Positions 1 through 12,700 of a stretch of DNA of 64,000 nt are shown here, piece by piece. Source of the DNA: Trichosphaerium sp. ATCC 40318 (taxonomy: Eukaryota > Discosea > Flabellinia > Trichosidae); NCBI GenBank assembly GCA_038496445.1, contig JALMLS010000232.1, forward strand, positions 124,001 through 188,000. The letters run 5' to 3'. Position numbers and translations under genes: made by a program. A model generated the notes under the pieces. That model made no database searches. It was not told the DNA's origin and was given only the letters and a program-made list of their open reading frames with translations. Every line of letters begins with the position of its first letter. Within the stretch, counting starts at the first letter, position 1.

Positions 1-454
1 CCTTGGTTCAAGCCTTCGGTACGCCTAACAAAACACGTTTGTAAACAAAAAAATACCTGACAACCTGCTACTAGTGTTAAACCTGCCAATGCCCTACCAA
101 TGTATGGCTATTCTTGGCTATGGCCTTCGCATAAGCTAGTTATAGTTAACCTTCAAAAAACACCTTTTGATGCTCAGTGTGCCATCCGAATATTTGCACG
201 TGTTGACACGTAAGAACTACATTCACGTTCTAACTTTGAGAATATTAATAATAAATATTTTAGGGTGATGGAGATGCTATGTAAAAAACTCGGTGTAGAC
301 ATAGAAAAATGGAGTGATACTGGTTATACTAGAACGCCAGAATTTGCAAATTCATTTCCTGAAAAGTGGCCCTTCAGGTGACCTACATTCGCAAAGTTTG
401 TGCGTACCTAACTGCTAATGTATTTGTAGGTCTAAAGGATCTCAATGGAAATAA
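1..454 (+). CDS. SIRT6/7-class sirtuin, C-terminal part
   Basis: C-terminal end of a class IV (SIRT6/SIRT7-like) NAD-dependent protein deacylase; the catalytic core lies upstream of the window. Exons 1-18, 75-209, 264-377 and 430-454 join in phase through three GT-AG introns. The spliced protein begins LGSSLRVKPA, the family's Cys/Leu-Gly-Ser-Ser-Leu NAD-pocket motif. It continues with KLVIVNLQKTPFDAQCAIRI, the strand that in SIRT7 reads KLYIVNLQ followed by a T..D motif, and ends VMEMLCKKLGVDIEKW plus a short basic tail. Such enzymes act in the nucleus or nucleolus on histones and rDNA chromatin. Family assignment is secure from motif order; SIRT7 rather than SIRT6 is an inference from the strand sequence. 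Confidence 0.8.
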
Positions 455-1236
455 CCTTGTACTTCTGTATGTTCAATTGTAGCTATAAACATGTGTCTAT
501 GTTATTCGGCTCTTTTTATTCTGCTCTTGCGAAGCAATTCAATATTTCTAGCGATATTTATATCAAGGTCTTTATAAAAACGACAAGTCACTTGCCTTAG
601 ATTCTTGTAAGGTTTGTATATCCTTGAAGTTGATTGATTCGGTGTGGACCTTTGTTTAGGTGTCAGTGATCACATGTAAACGTTGAGAAATAAGATGAAA
701 TGTCACTAATCATAGAACGGAGCATCGCGTCACCAGTTAATAGCGATACCTGTTATGCGTATCATGGATCTAGAGCCCAGCGTACACTAAGAGCTATGAA
801 TCAAATATTTTTAAAAAAGGAATAACAGTTTCACGTGTACAGTATGGATAACCACGTGCTACAAGCGAAACTTCTCAATAGAAATAGGGCGGCTCTTCTT
901 GCCAAATTAAGATGAATCTTACTTACAAGATACACTACCCAAACACAATAGTGTAGAAGCTGTCGTATATTCACTAGGCTCTCTATGTACCTCTTCGCTC
1001 CTCGAAAAATCACTTAACAAGAGGTGCTACACCACATTGTTTGTTATCTTGGTAAAGGGCATATTTGTTTTAATCAACTAGAAATGTGGGAAAGCCAGAT
1101 TTCAATCACATGAAAACACATGTGTACCATTACGCCAACAGTCCAAAACCGTCATATAAGAAGTTAGCAATAACGCTTATACGCCATCAAAAAAACAAGC
1201 GATTTTAACTCACTTTGGTTCTATAAGCTTCAAAAC
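455..1236. other. intergenic, no gene seen
   Basis: About 780 bases between the sirtuin stop and the next signal-peptide ORF. Reading frames are short and show no spliceable protein on either strand. I see no tRNA-like cloverleaf or repeat here. Confidence 0.4.
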
Positions 1237-2454
1237 ATGCATACATTCGTCGCTCTTATTTTAGCGTTAGTGGGTACATACTGTTGTCAGCGACCCCCTA
1301 GCTTCATTGCTGCTATCCCCAATGTACTTTCAACAGAAAGTAGGGTAGTTACACAAACAATAGGAGATTTTACTAGTAGTACGTATCTCCATTTCAACAA
1401 CGCCACGTGCTAATAAGACAAGTGGCAGAATCTTTCGATGTGACATTCACAGATCTTACAATGGTATCTGGAAGACCTGTATCTAAGGCACTAAGTACGC
1501 AGTTTACAATTAGAAAAGTCTTTCATCAGTATTTTCTTGAAAGAAACCAAAACTGTTTTTGTAGTGGTTGCTCTTGATGGTTCTCTTTTGGTGTTTTTCC
1601 AAGGGGACGAATTTGTAGTAAAGACACAAGATGATGTTGAAATATGTAGAGGCAATAATGGGTTGGACAGAGCAAATGATCCATATAATGGCGGGAGCTT
1701 TGTCTCTGAAAACAAGTTCTTCATACTCGGGACCTTAATAGGCAACAGCCATTTTATTGAGTATACTCTTGACACCTCTTCGCCGGATTGCATTTCAGCG
1801 CCTGTAACATCATGTACTGCGCCAAACGGAGCTTCAGATTGTAAGTGCGGTATTATGTTTTTGGGTCAAGTCTACATCTACTTTTAGGCTCACTTAGTAA
1901 GAAAACTATGAGTTTGATACATTCTTGAGAATCGGAAATTACTAACGAACAGTCTTGTTAAATTCTAACATCTAATTAACTTTACCTAGTTGTGATTGAT
2001 GGTGATACAGTTTACGTGTTACTAAGCATCTCTGGAACAGCACAAGTACATAAGTATCCAACGTCAGCTTTAGTTTCTGGAGCACCATGCGAGTTTACAA
2101 ATCAAGAAGCATCACGTTTGGTTATTTTGCCATTCGTTTCATTAATAGAAGTACTCGATGAAGATAGCCTCATTGTTGTAACCTCAAGTGCTACTATTTC
2201 CCAGATAGACAAGATGACAGGTACACTTGAGCAAGTGACAGCGGTTTTAGCTAATTATTTTCGAAAAAAGGTGCCGTAACTTCACTTGGACCAACCACTC
2301 TTCCAATATTCACTTACTACCCTGGATTTACTCCACCACCGCCTCTACCAGTATGTGTTTCACGGTAAGATGCAGACTTTTTGGAGAGAATATTCTTTCT
2401 TCTTTTTTTCCTTTTTTTAGTTACTACCCAAACTCATTCTCATTTATTGGGTAG
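1237..2454 (+). CDS. secreted protein of unknown function
   Basis: Unrecognised. The start at 1237 gives a clear signal peptide (MHTFVALILALVGTYCCQ). Exons 1237-1378, 1423-1494, 1544-1840, 1990-2220, 2271-2364 and 2421-2454 keep phase and give about 290 residues. The body (KTVFVVVALDGSLLVFFQGD..., later VIDGDTVYVLLSIS) has short alternating beta strands like a beta-propeller or quinoprotein-type fold. The C-terminus is Pro-rich (TPPPPLP) and ends in YYPNSFSFIG with no membrane anchor. The intron 1841-1989 is longer than its neighbours and may hide a 9-nt exon near 1888; both versions keep frame. Likely exported; no function is inferred. Confidence 0.65.
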
Positions 2455-2902
2455 CAAACGATCAATACATTCTGACAAAGAACGAATACAGCTTTTACAC
2501 CGTTAAATTTATTCAGTATTATCAATCTAATAAATCAATATTACGTCATAAAGGTTTACGTTGAAGTAGTCCCAAGCAACTTAAATGTCTGAAGTGTAAG
2601 TGACCTCTCTTACTTAGTTGTTGGATCAAATTATGAATTCTTCAACTTAAATGCCAGTTGGTTATCATAGCACAAATCAACAGTAGAAGACGAGAAACTG
2701 TAGTGATTTGAGATTGCATGAAGACAGACCGAGCAAATGTTTCACTTTTTCAATGGCATCACAAAGCAAAACATGTGGTTTCTAGGTTGATGGAAACGAG
2801 TTGGTGAATACAAAGCATGGTAGCAATGTTAATTAACAACTGAAGACACAATTCATGAGTGCTGATGGCATAAAACATAGTAGGATTGAGGACTGTGATT
2901 AA
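2455..2902. other. intergenic between convergent genes
   Basis: Roughly 450 AT-rich bases separating the 3' ends of the secreted-protein gene and the Nudix gene. No ORF, repeat or RNA structure stands out. Confidence 0.4.
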
Positions 2903-4191
2903 TTATTCAGAAGACTTTGTATGATACACTAGATTAGTACATTTCCCTGTAAAGCTAGAAACATCTGATGTTTTAAACTCGAAGTCTGCTATCCCCTTTG
3001 TAGAGTTCTTTTTGGCTAGTTCAGCCAAGAAACTATTCAGTGGACTCTTCTCTTCACCAATATAATCCTCAAGCTAAAAAAAAACCACTTAGTACTTGCG
3101 AATGAAACAGCCTTAGAATAAACTGATTTTACCTTCATCCACTTGCACTCAGCTATTTCTCCTTCTTCAATAGTAATATCAAAAGATACTGGCTTTAATC
3201 TAGCAACAAAGTAGATGTCGTCCCTAACATGACAATTAGATTTTTTAATAAAGCAACACAAAAAATATAGTCAGAAAAGCTTTTAAAGTGTTATTGCAAT
3301 AGCGTGAATACGAAGATAAAATAAGCCATTACGTACTGGTCAAAAGGACCTTTATGGCTATGACGAAATCCAAGCAATGAGATAAACTCTGTATCAATAT
3401 TCGTCTCTAATACCATGTTAAAAGAAAGAAAAAAGAGAGAAACAACAAAAAAAAACGATTGCATAAAGAACAACTTCATTGATAGTATTCTATGTACCTT
3501 CTTTAACTTCACGTATTGCAGCATCCACAATGCTTTCGCCTGATATAATAATTAGATTATCAGAGAGCATGGTAGAACAAGCGAATTCTGTTCCGCTTGT
3601 TTGTTCACGTGATTGTTACAAACCTGCATCAATAGTGCCTCCTGGCATCTTCCACATGCGTGCTGAAGAGTATACTTCTTTTATAGCTAGAATCTCATTC
3701 TTTTCATTAATAACAAGTCCACCAACGCCTTGGAACGATCAACAAAAACGGAGAAACTCGACTTAGAAAGTGGGAAAAAAAAGCTTGTTTTTTGTTGTTT
3801 ACCAGTGTATGTGTGCGCTTTCAATGGTAACTTATTTGGTTCGTCTTTTGGGAGCCATCTTGTGAGCATTATGTACTCTGGGGTGCAGTGATGAAGTATG
3901 AATTCGTTCTGCGTGTGTATTTATATTTAGTACTGTTTTATGGTATGTGAACGCACGCTTATAGCGTCTGATACATATTTAGCTGCCGATGAAGGGATTT
4001 TAAGCCAAATTCCCCTACGAGAGTCTTTTTGATACTGCTCGAGTATTGCTAGCGTTATTAGGCGATAAAGTAAGCGTAGGAGTAGAATTACCAGCGAGAT
4101 TTGTGGAGAAGTCTTTGTTTGATAGCGAAGTATCATAAACAGTAAGCTTCATGCCTCCATATCTATCAGGACCTGTTTCATCAAGTGCCAT
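2903..4191 (-). CDS. NUDT6-like Nudix hydrolase
   Basis: Nudix hydrolase of the NUDT6 type. Spliced from the ATG at 4191. The N-terminal part contains AAILEQYQKDSRRGIWLKIP and HHCTPEYIMLTRWLPKDE, matching the non-catalytic domain of NUDT6. Next come YTGVGGLVINEKNEILAIKE and a perfect Nudix box across an intron: G-T-I-D-A-G-E, seven residues, then REVKEETNI, fitting GX5EX7REUXEEXGU apart from Asn for the last Gly. FISLLGFRHSHKGPFDQ and DDIYFVARLKP match the region before the family's Met-rich strand. The C-terminus ends LVYHTKSSE. It lies 90 bases downstream of the acyl-CoA oxidase on the same strand. Substrate cannot be told from sequence. Confidence 0.85.
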
Positions 4192-4281
4192 TTTGATCTG
4201 TCAGTAAAAAACGTTCAACAAAACACCTTAAGTCCAAACAAACAACTTAATTTATACTACACTTGTGCACTTTAATGTACA

Positions 4282-7160
4282 TCACAACTTAGCCTCTAAA
4301 AGCGGTTTCACGCCTGAATTCCAATAACTAGTTTCCATAGATCCTTTTCTACTATCAAATAACGTTAGAAACTTGTACAAGCTCATCACGTGAGACAACA
4401 GCAAAGTATTTTTAAAATATAAAATACGAACCTTTTGACATGTTCAAAGTATTTCTCGTAGATATTCCCGTCATAGTTTCCTAGAGTTGATAGCATCCAA
4501 TCTGGATAATTGAATGCGTCTACAAGAGATATAATTTCACTTTTAAAGGAACATGACATCTCGATAAATTTTCTCTTAACAAAAGTACTCTACCCCAATT
4601 TAGAAAAAAATTGTCTGGTAATTCTGACATTCTTGCCTGATGTGGGAGTAACATAGACGACTCAAGAAGCTCGGGTATTAATTTGTACACGCAATATAAA
4701 CTGTAGTATTCACATAAAGTACGTATGATGCGTGTGAGAGCGTTATCTTGTGAGTAATGTCAAAAATAATTCGTATTTTGTAAGCGATAAATGAGTGAAC
4801 ACTTACCTTCTAATTGCTTGCTCATTTTCTCATACGCAAGTTTTAATTGTATATAAATCGTATGAGGTTTACTAGCTTCAACGAGTTCTACTTGATATTC
4901 ATTCCACTAAAGAATTTCAGCAAACCAAAAAAAAGTTACTGTTCTTACAACATCTTTACCAGTATCTGAAAACATAGCGACTTTCAAGCTCAAAGACTGC
5001 ACCTAAAAGTTGTATCAATATTTAATATGCACTATCCATATACTCACAGTATGACAGGACAACCTACGTAATAATTCCAAACATACCAAAGGCGACAAAT
5101 CTTCTACAAAAGAAATTAATATTATTTTCCGAGAAAAGCTTAATCTGTCATGTACTTGTAGAAAATGAGAAAGGCATGCTCAAAATCTCTTCTGTATCTG
5201 CTAAGTAACTGGCAAAACCTTGTACAGCTATAGCTTTTCCTTCGTAAACTTGTATTAAGTAACGTGCACACTGCTGTGCAAGAACCTATGCTCATATGTG
5301 AGCTTTGGTTTTAACAAAAAAAAAACTTACAATGTTGTCTCCACCGCCTGTTGTGATAACAGCAAAGTCGTTTGTGAGAGTAGGTAAACCACTACATAAA
5401 GGCTATGTTATTCAATAAAAACATAGTTTCAAGCGTACCTGTACTTAGAGTAAGCATGTCCTCCCATTGCTCTTCTAATTGTTTCTAAATCGTCCATTGC
5501 TTGCCATCCCATCCAAGCCTTATGAAGAAATAAGCACATGGATGATAATACGATTACTAAAGGTACCTTACAACCAGCACTAACAGCGTGGTAATCCTGA
5601 GCAGCAATTAGGAAATCTGTTGTTGTATTCTTGTCACGAGACAACAAGTAAGCATCATTCCAGCCTTCACGAAGCGAACTAGAGAGTTCAGTTAATAAAT
5701 TAAAAATAGAATTGTTTTCAAGGATTATTTACGTTGCTATAACCTTTGATGCTATAGTGGATGCAATAATAGGCATTAATCGGACTTGATGGGTCTGGAA
5801 ATCCATAATATATTGACCACATCCCTACCAACAGAGTAAACGACCTGTGAATAACCTGACGGACATCTTACTTGTCTCCTGACAGAAGCGTATCTCACAG
5901 CTATTGTTACAGCTTGAGACACAGTTATATAAATTCCTGGTAGAACAGCAAGACGCTCTCCAATAAGAGTAGCATAAGAAAGAGATTGATGAGGCATCGG
6001 AGTATATTCACCTTGTTTTTAATAGTTAATGTGAGAAATTACAGTATGCGAATATACCCGATTTACTGATCTTAACACAACGTTAGAAATGGCCCTTTGG
6101 CAAAAATTACTTACTGAAGCCCATCTAGAAAGCATATTTTCGTGTGGAATACGAACAGAGGAGAACTGTATCCATCCGTTATCTAGCCCATGTCGCCCCA
6201 GTTTTTCACCTGTAGAATATCAATAAACCAACAATAACAAAAGCATTTTGTTACCAACATCTCCTGCAGAAACCCCAGGCATTAACTTTCCATCACGTGA
6301 TCGCAGAGGTACAATAAACCAATGTAATCCTAATTTCTCCCCATCCACAATAAGTTGTGCCAAGCAAACTGTATGCGTTGCACTTTGCCCTGCCATACCA
6401 ATCCACCATTTTGTGCCTGTTAGGCTATTTCTAGTAAGTACGTCTATTCATTGTCACGTGCTTACCTCTGCGTAGTAATAACAAACTCACTAGTTGCACG
6501 GTCAAATGTTGCAGTAGTCTCTAGTCCACGTAAATAAGAGCTGTGGCCTAATTCTGTCATTGCAAAACACCCAAGCACATTCCAGCTATCAATATCTTCT
6601 TGCCACTTCTCAAACTGCTCATCAGTGCCTAAATAAAACACTCAGCACGCTGTAAACACCAATAAACTGGTGACAACCTTGAGCCCATATAGTTTCTCTA
6701 AACAGCACAAGATGAACATAGATACGCATACCAAATGACCTAAAGTTCAACCGTTAATTCAGCACGTGTTTTAAGGAAAAAAAGCACCCGTACTTGTCAT
6801 ATTTTTGCATGGTTATATAAAATGATCTAACAAACTCTTGGTCGTGTTTATGAGCGCTCACAATCTCAGCACAACGATGCATACGCGCCATTGTCCTTGG
6901 GGCATTTAAGGTTACCAAAACGTTACGTAAATCGACACATACTGTTCTTTCTCTTGATTTGAAGTTAAATCGAATGGTCGTGAGCCACATAGTACTTTAT
7001 CTCGTTTTATTATACGGAAAGCACGCTCCTGTTGTACGTTATCGGTTTATAGCACTCCATTGAAGCGTACCTGACGCTCTGTTTCTTCTTTAGAGCCATC
7101 AAGCCAATAAGTGAGTTTTCTTCTGTCAAAAGTAGCCCTAATGCGCCTTCCAACCAGCAT
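4282..7160 (-). CDS. peroxisomal acyl-CoA oxidase
   Basis: FAD-dependent acyl-CoA oxidase, the first, peroxide-producing step of peroxisomal beta-oxidation. About a dozen short introns. N-terminal [19 protein letters not shown] is the family start (ATG at 7160). [16 protein letters not shown] is followed by [20 protein letters not shown] and [13 protein letters not shown], the diagnostic FAD/substrate block. [47 protein letters not shown] and [12 protein letters not shown] (the CGGHGY helix, with Met-Gly-Gly-His) follow in order. The last exon, reached by a longer intron, gives [10 protein letters not shown]; the final AKL fits a type 1 peroxisomal targeting signal. Divergent from EMC2, with 166 bases between starts. 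Confidence 0.9.
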
Positions 7161-7326
7161 TGTTGTGTTCACGACTGTTTTATGTATAAAAATTATGTGC
7201 GGAATGTCAATACTTTTTGTTTTGCTTTGGTACCTGGAGAATATGTATAGAGCTAAAAGCTGTTCAAGGTTGAGCGAAATGACACGTTCACGACTTAATC
7301 TGACAGAATTTTCTTGTTGTACAGTC

Positions 7327-8691
7327 ATGGATGTGGGACGAGAGTATGCGAAATTGACCGGCTCAGCAAGCACCGCTATCAAGTTTTTGGAGTTCATACG
7401 CACAAACAAGCTCAGAGAATCCCACTTAGTTTATAAGTGCGGAAAACCATTGATACAGCGTAGTAGTAGTAGTTTAGGCAACCAAAGTACTGTATTACAG
7501 TTTTTTGAAGCGAAATTTATTCAAAATAGTTTGGACTGCTCTAGAACAAGTAGCTGTAGCTTCACTAGATGTAGGTGACTTAGAATTTGCGGAAGTACGT
7601 TCGAAAACCTTTATAACCACACTAACGATCCCAAGGAGTGCTATAATAAACTGTTGAAGCAATTTACTAAAACGCCACGAGTTTTGCGTCTACGTGTACG
7701 TGGTGCTTTTTGATAACACCCAAACGTGCCATAAAACCATCAGCCAATCATACGACGACAAGTGTCAACTAATTGAAATGAATTAGGCGTTGTGTCTCGA
7801 AGCAGTTGGAGACCTTGATAGGGCCCGTAGCATATACGAGGCACTCGTGCTAAAGGATCCGACGGATCAAGAATCAATGAAGAGACAGATTGCTATTTGT
7901 CTTCAAAAAGGCAATACAGCACAGTACGTATACGTGCATTCGCGCAGAATTACAGCCCTCTAGCGCTTTACAGTACCTAACATCGATTTAGAGCAATTGA
8001 AAAATTAAATCAGTATTTGAGCGTTTTCATGTCTGACGTTGGTATGACTTTCCTCTAAACTGCATAAAAACCTTTTAAATAATATTATGTAGATGCTTGG
8101 AGGACTCTAGGAGATATTTACATCAAACAACAAAAGTAAGTTATCATTCTTTGGTTTTTTTTTTATTTTACTTTTTGTGATTTTGCAATTTCTTCGGTTG
8201 TACGACTAGTTATTGCGGTTTTTTAATGTTTTTATAGGTTCACATATGCTCTTCATTGTTACGAAATGCTCATACTTGCTGAACCGAACAACCATAGATT
8301 GTATAATCAATTAGCAGACGTATGATGTTTGAAAAATACAAAAAAGAAGAATGTTGATAATTTATTCTCTATCTAGATCCTCTATACTATAGGTGGTCGC
8401 GAAAAGCTCAAGTTAGCAAACCAATATTACTCATATTCTCTTGAACTATGTGCTGAAAATAATCCAAGAGCATTATACGGAGTGATACTGGTGCGATCAA
8501 ACTGGTTGTGAATTTTTTTTTAACTTTTTTTTTCAAAGACCGCCGCAGAACGCAAACCACTTGAATCAAAGAAGAATGTTACTACACTCAATGAACTAAC
8601 AAAATTGAGTAAAGAGAAGCTAATCGCAGCATACGATAAAAAAAATGTAAAGCTGGCTAGTGCTGTCAAAGAAACCTTGAAACAATTTTAA
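7327..8691 (+). CDS. EMC2: ER membrane protein complex subunit 2
   Basis: TPR-type soluble subunit of the ER membrane complex, which inserts tail-anchored and multipass proteins. Start ATG at 7327 gives AIKFLEFIRTNKLRESHLVY, followed by QRSSSSLGNQ, then after an intron WTALEQVAVASLDVGDLEFA, the conserved EMC2 helix. TPRVLRLR leads into ALCLEAVGDLDRARSIYEAL and LKDPTDQESMKRQIAICLQK. AWRTLGDIYIKQQK, CYEMLILAEPNNHRLYNQLA and LYTIGGREKLKLANQYYSYS match the downstream TPRs. It ends AVKETLKQF. The order and spacing match the whole family, so the assignment is strong. Exon borders were set by phase. Confidence 0.88.
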
Positions 8692-8885
8692 AAACAGAGA
8701 ACAAATAATAATAAAACAACACTTCAAAAAAAATAGTGTGCTTTCAACTTACCAAGAACAAGTTGGGAGTCCTAGTTACCCTCCAAGATACTGCAAGTAT
8801 AGGGTGTTGATATGCAGCTCAAAACAAAAAGATCCATGGAACCGAAGCTCCAAGATTAATTAGACAATTTAATAAGGAATTACTG

Positions 8886-9356
8886 ATGGATCTGGGAGGA
8901 GTACATACCATCAATCTTGAGAAGACTTCAGTGACAAATGAAGGTGTCAAAGCTATTGCAGGAGTACATACTATCAATCTTAACAACACTTCAGTGACAG
9001 ATGAAGGTGTCAAAGCTATTGCAGGAGTACATACTATTTCCCTTCGCAGCACTTCAGTAACTGATGAAGGTGTCAAAGCTCTTGCAGGAGTACATACTAT
9101 CAATCTTGACTACACTTCAGTGACAGATGAAGGTGTCAAAGCTATTGCAGGAGTACATACTATTAATCTTGGCAACACTTCAGTGACAGATGAAGGTGTC
9201 AAAGCTCTTGCAGGAGTACATACTATCAATCTTAACTACACTTCCGTGACAGATGAAAGCATCAAAGAACTTGTTGGTGCTCATAAAATTAGCGCTTGGG
9301 GTACAAATGGAGTAACAAATGAAGCTATCAGATCTTGCACACATAAAAATCGTTAA
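8886..9356 (+). CDS. short LRR protein, F-box missing
   Basis: Intronless ORF of 156 residues made of six near-identical 21-residue units of the form AGVHTINLxxTSVTDEGVKA, encoded by 63-bp DNA repeats, followed by a degenerate unit and SCTHKNR. The same repeat forms the F-box protein at 21.6-22.9 kb, but no F-box precedes this copy; the frame is closed just upstream and I found no splice that adds one. It lies about 195 bases after EMC2. It may be a truncated duplicate, an LRR-only protein, or a gene whose 5' exon I could not see. Confidence 0.5.
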   Translation: MDLGGVHTINLEKTSVTNEGVKAIAGVHTINLNNTSVTDEGVKAIAGVHTISLRSTSVTDEGVKALAGVHTINLDYTSVTDEGVKAIAGVHTINLGNTSVTDEGVKALAGVHTINLNYTSVTDESIKELVGAHKISAWGTNGVTNEAIRSCTHKNR

Positions 9357-9761
9357 GGTTGCTCAATTTTTAGTATCAAAGCTCTTTTGACAGCAGGTTG
9401 AATCAGGAAAAGATCAATGAATAATTCTTCATTTTATTTCAATAATAATAAATAACAAAATAATGTTGTTTTGCACTATCAATATATCCTTTTGTTGCCA
9501 TGTGACCAATGTAATATAGCCCCGTGTCCAGTGGATGTAACAGTGAGCATGAGTGTTTTAAAGGAACTCAGCAGGGAATCTAGCTGAAGCAGGACATAAA
9601 GTCAAGATATTCAAGAGCAGAAACTTGTATTCAGTATTTTTTATTATTTGATAGTAAAAAAAAAACGAAAGGGTTGGATATCTTTTGAATAGTTTAGTGA
9701 GTTTCATCTTCGTTTTTTTTCCATTATTGAAGTTTTTGCTAAATTACATTTTGTGGTAATA
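9357..9761. other. intergenic between convergent genes
   Basis: About 400 AT-rich bases with homopolymer runs between the LRR gene and the dehydrogenase 3' end. No coding or structured element seen. Confidence 0.4.
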
Positions 9762-12700
9762 CTAAGCTATTGGCTTGGTTGATTTATCAATAAGGTAAAA
9801 TATAGACTTATATGATACACCACCAGCATGTAAACTGAGAGCCATTTCACATGTCCTACTTGAGGAATAACCTACAAAAAAAAATCAGTACAAACAATAA
9901 CATGTTGTTTTTTCGTGTTGAATCACTGACCTTGTAATGAGTTTGGATCAGTTGCTGTTCTCTTTAAGTGTGGTTCAAGTGTAGTCAAACCCTGTTTTGT
10001 AAGCTCTGGGAATAGTAATCCACGGTCACCAGCCATACCACAGCATGCAACTTGTGAATCAATAACACGCTTACTGCATAATGATGCAAGCGACATATGC
10101 ATTGCTTCATTTCCCATTTTCTTTCCTGAGCATGGTGTATGAATAGTAACTTCATCTTCAGTCTTCTCCCAAGACAGTCTGTCAACCAGGAAGTCGTTGG
10201 CAAACTGAACAGGGTCCACGATATTCAACTTTTTCTTCCCTTCCTAAAACATCAAAACATTAAAAAAAACAGAATCTAAATGAAGTGAATGACGTACAGG
10301 TACATGTGTAAGTGTATGTAAAGCGCAAGGGCTCATATCACTAAGGATAGGAATAGTACCACCTTCTGAGGCCTTATACATAGCATCATAAAACTCAGAT
10401 CCTTTGGTTTTTGTTGTATCAACAAACCCCTAAAAAGTTGTTAGAAAACAAGAAAGTACATGTAACTTCTTCAGTTTTTTTGTTCAAGCTCATCACTCTT
10501 TTGAGATTATAGCGCTTTACTGCTATTTGGGAAATATAGGGTGCATACCTTACTGTCAAATGCCATACCACAACATAAGTTATCTACATTATTTGGAATA
10601 ACAACATCAAAATTTGCTTTCTTTAATACATTGAATAATGTATTTTGTATAGGTTCAACTTGTGGTCCTTTTGCAGGTGATCCCATAAGCCTATTAGCAC
10701 ATCCGCTAAAGTAAACAACCTTCTTCTTATCAATAGAGGAAGAAGAGCTAGAAGGTTCACTTGTAGCTGCAGGAGAAGGTGAAGAAGCTTCCCTTGAGAA
10801 CGCCGCACGTGGCATCTGATTGTGCCATTCTGGTACAAAAGAAAACACTTTCCTTGCCATCTGAGACATTGATGTCATAGCAGAGTCTCCAATTACTGAT
10901 GATAACATATTTGCAGCATGTAAGCCTCCACGAAGTAAATGAGATACTGTGGAGAAATTATTAGCTATAAATCCAGCTTGCCACTTGTTGATGCTGCTTT
11001 GTTCTGTGCGTCTCATTTCTTTTACCAAGTTTCCGGTGTTGACTAAGATAGAAGTAAGCAATGAAACGTCTGCTCGCTGTTGGTGTATCAATTTAAAAAG
11101 AAGGGTACGTACTCTTAACTGGACACTTTGAAGCGCACATGCCAGTTGTGGCACATGTGGAATCGCCAAGGTAAGGCCAAGCTTTTTTAAATTCGTCTAA
11201 ACGCTCACTGTTGTTGCCTTCTGTTGATGCTGCTTCAAGGCGTGCCATTTCTCTTGTGACTGTGATACGTTGTCGAGGCGTGAGTGTCAATTCGCTAGTA
11301 CAGTGATTAGAAAAAATATAAAGCCAAGGAATTACTAACCGTGAAGGACAAACGCTTTCACAAAAACCGCATTCAATGCAGTTATCAATAATTGGATTAG
11401 CGGCAGGCATTGCCTTTGTATTCTTTCATATGTGTTAGTGACAATAACCAATAGATAGCCATTTATATGTACCTTAACATGAATAAGCGGATCATCATTC
11501 AAAATAACACCAGGGTTCAAAATACCTAAAACAAGTTTAGAATAAAAATTAAAAGGAGAAGAGTAACAAAACCTTGAGGATCAAACAACTTCTTTGTTTG
11601 TTGCATGACCTTGTACGCATCAGATCCCCATTCCATTTCTACGAATGGAGCCACATTTCTTCCAGTACCATGTTCAGCCTTACAAAAGGTGTCAGAGTAC
11701 CATCACATTAACATAAAGAATAGTTTACCTTAAGACTGCCTTCGTACTTATCAGCTACTGTATAACACAAATCATCCATCATATTCTTATATCTTTGTGT
11801 ATCTTTCTCATTTTGGAAAGATTGAGCGAACATAAGATGCAAATTACCATCTTTGGCATGACCAAAGATAATCGCATCATGATAGTTGTGTTTTGCAAAG
11901 ACTTCCTAAATTTTTTTCTTTAGTTGATAAGAACACGATAATTATCTCTTTACCTTCAGTTCCATAGTCATAGGAGCTAGGCGCTCAACATCACATGCAA
12001 CATCTTCAATGATACAGGATGTTGATACAGGCTTTGTAGCACCAGCAGTAGTCAATAGAGCTTTTCTGACATCCCACAACTTGTTGTATTCGGAAGGAAC
12101 ATCAGTAAATTCTAGACAAAAATAATTAGTGCTGAAAGACACTTGTATTTGTGAATAACGCACCAACGTCACGTATAGTCTTGAAACCTTTAAGTGTATT
12201 AGATACACCATCAATTTGTTTGCGTAGTGTAGCAGCAGAGTCAGCGCAAGTCTCAACAAGAAGAGAACAAACATTATCATCTAAGTTGCTTGGAACGCCT
12301 AATACGTTGTTAACAACTAACAGTTTTAAGGCGCCTTGCTTATCCCACGTACAAGAGTCTTTTACTGAGCGTAAACTGGCACTATCCATAAGCTCTACAG
12401 CATCTAATGAAGCGCCTTGTTTCAACATTTGAACTGCTTCACAAGCAGTTCCGATTGTATCAAAGAACAATAATGATGAAGCTTTATGTCGCTTCTCTTC
12501 TACTGTCTTTAAGATAACTTCGCCTATAGCCTTCATCAATACTTGTATTCAAGAGACTTCTTTACATACCTATGAATCCGAGGGTTCCTTCACTACCAAT
12601 CATAATATGCTTCAAGATTTCCAAAGGATCGTTGTAGTCAACAAAAGCATTTAAACTGTATCCGGTGGTATTTTTAATTTGATACTTCCGTTTAACCTTT

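Noticed and set aside
831-1013. 60-codon minus-strand frame
   Set aside because: No splice context, no recognisable motif, and no support from neighbours.
8886-9356. Regular 63-bp repeats as a possible CRISPR array
   Set aside because: The repeats are continuous coding sequence with no spacers of constant length, and the window is eukaryotic.
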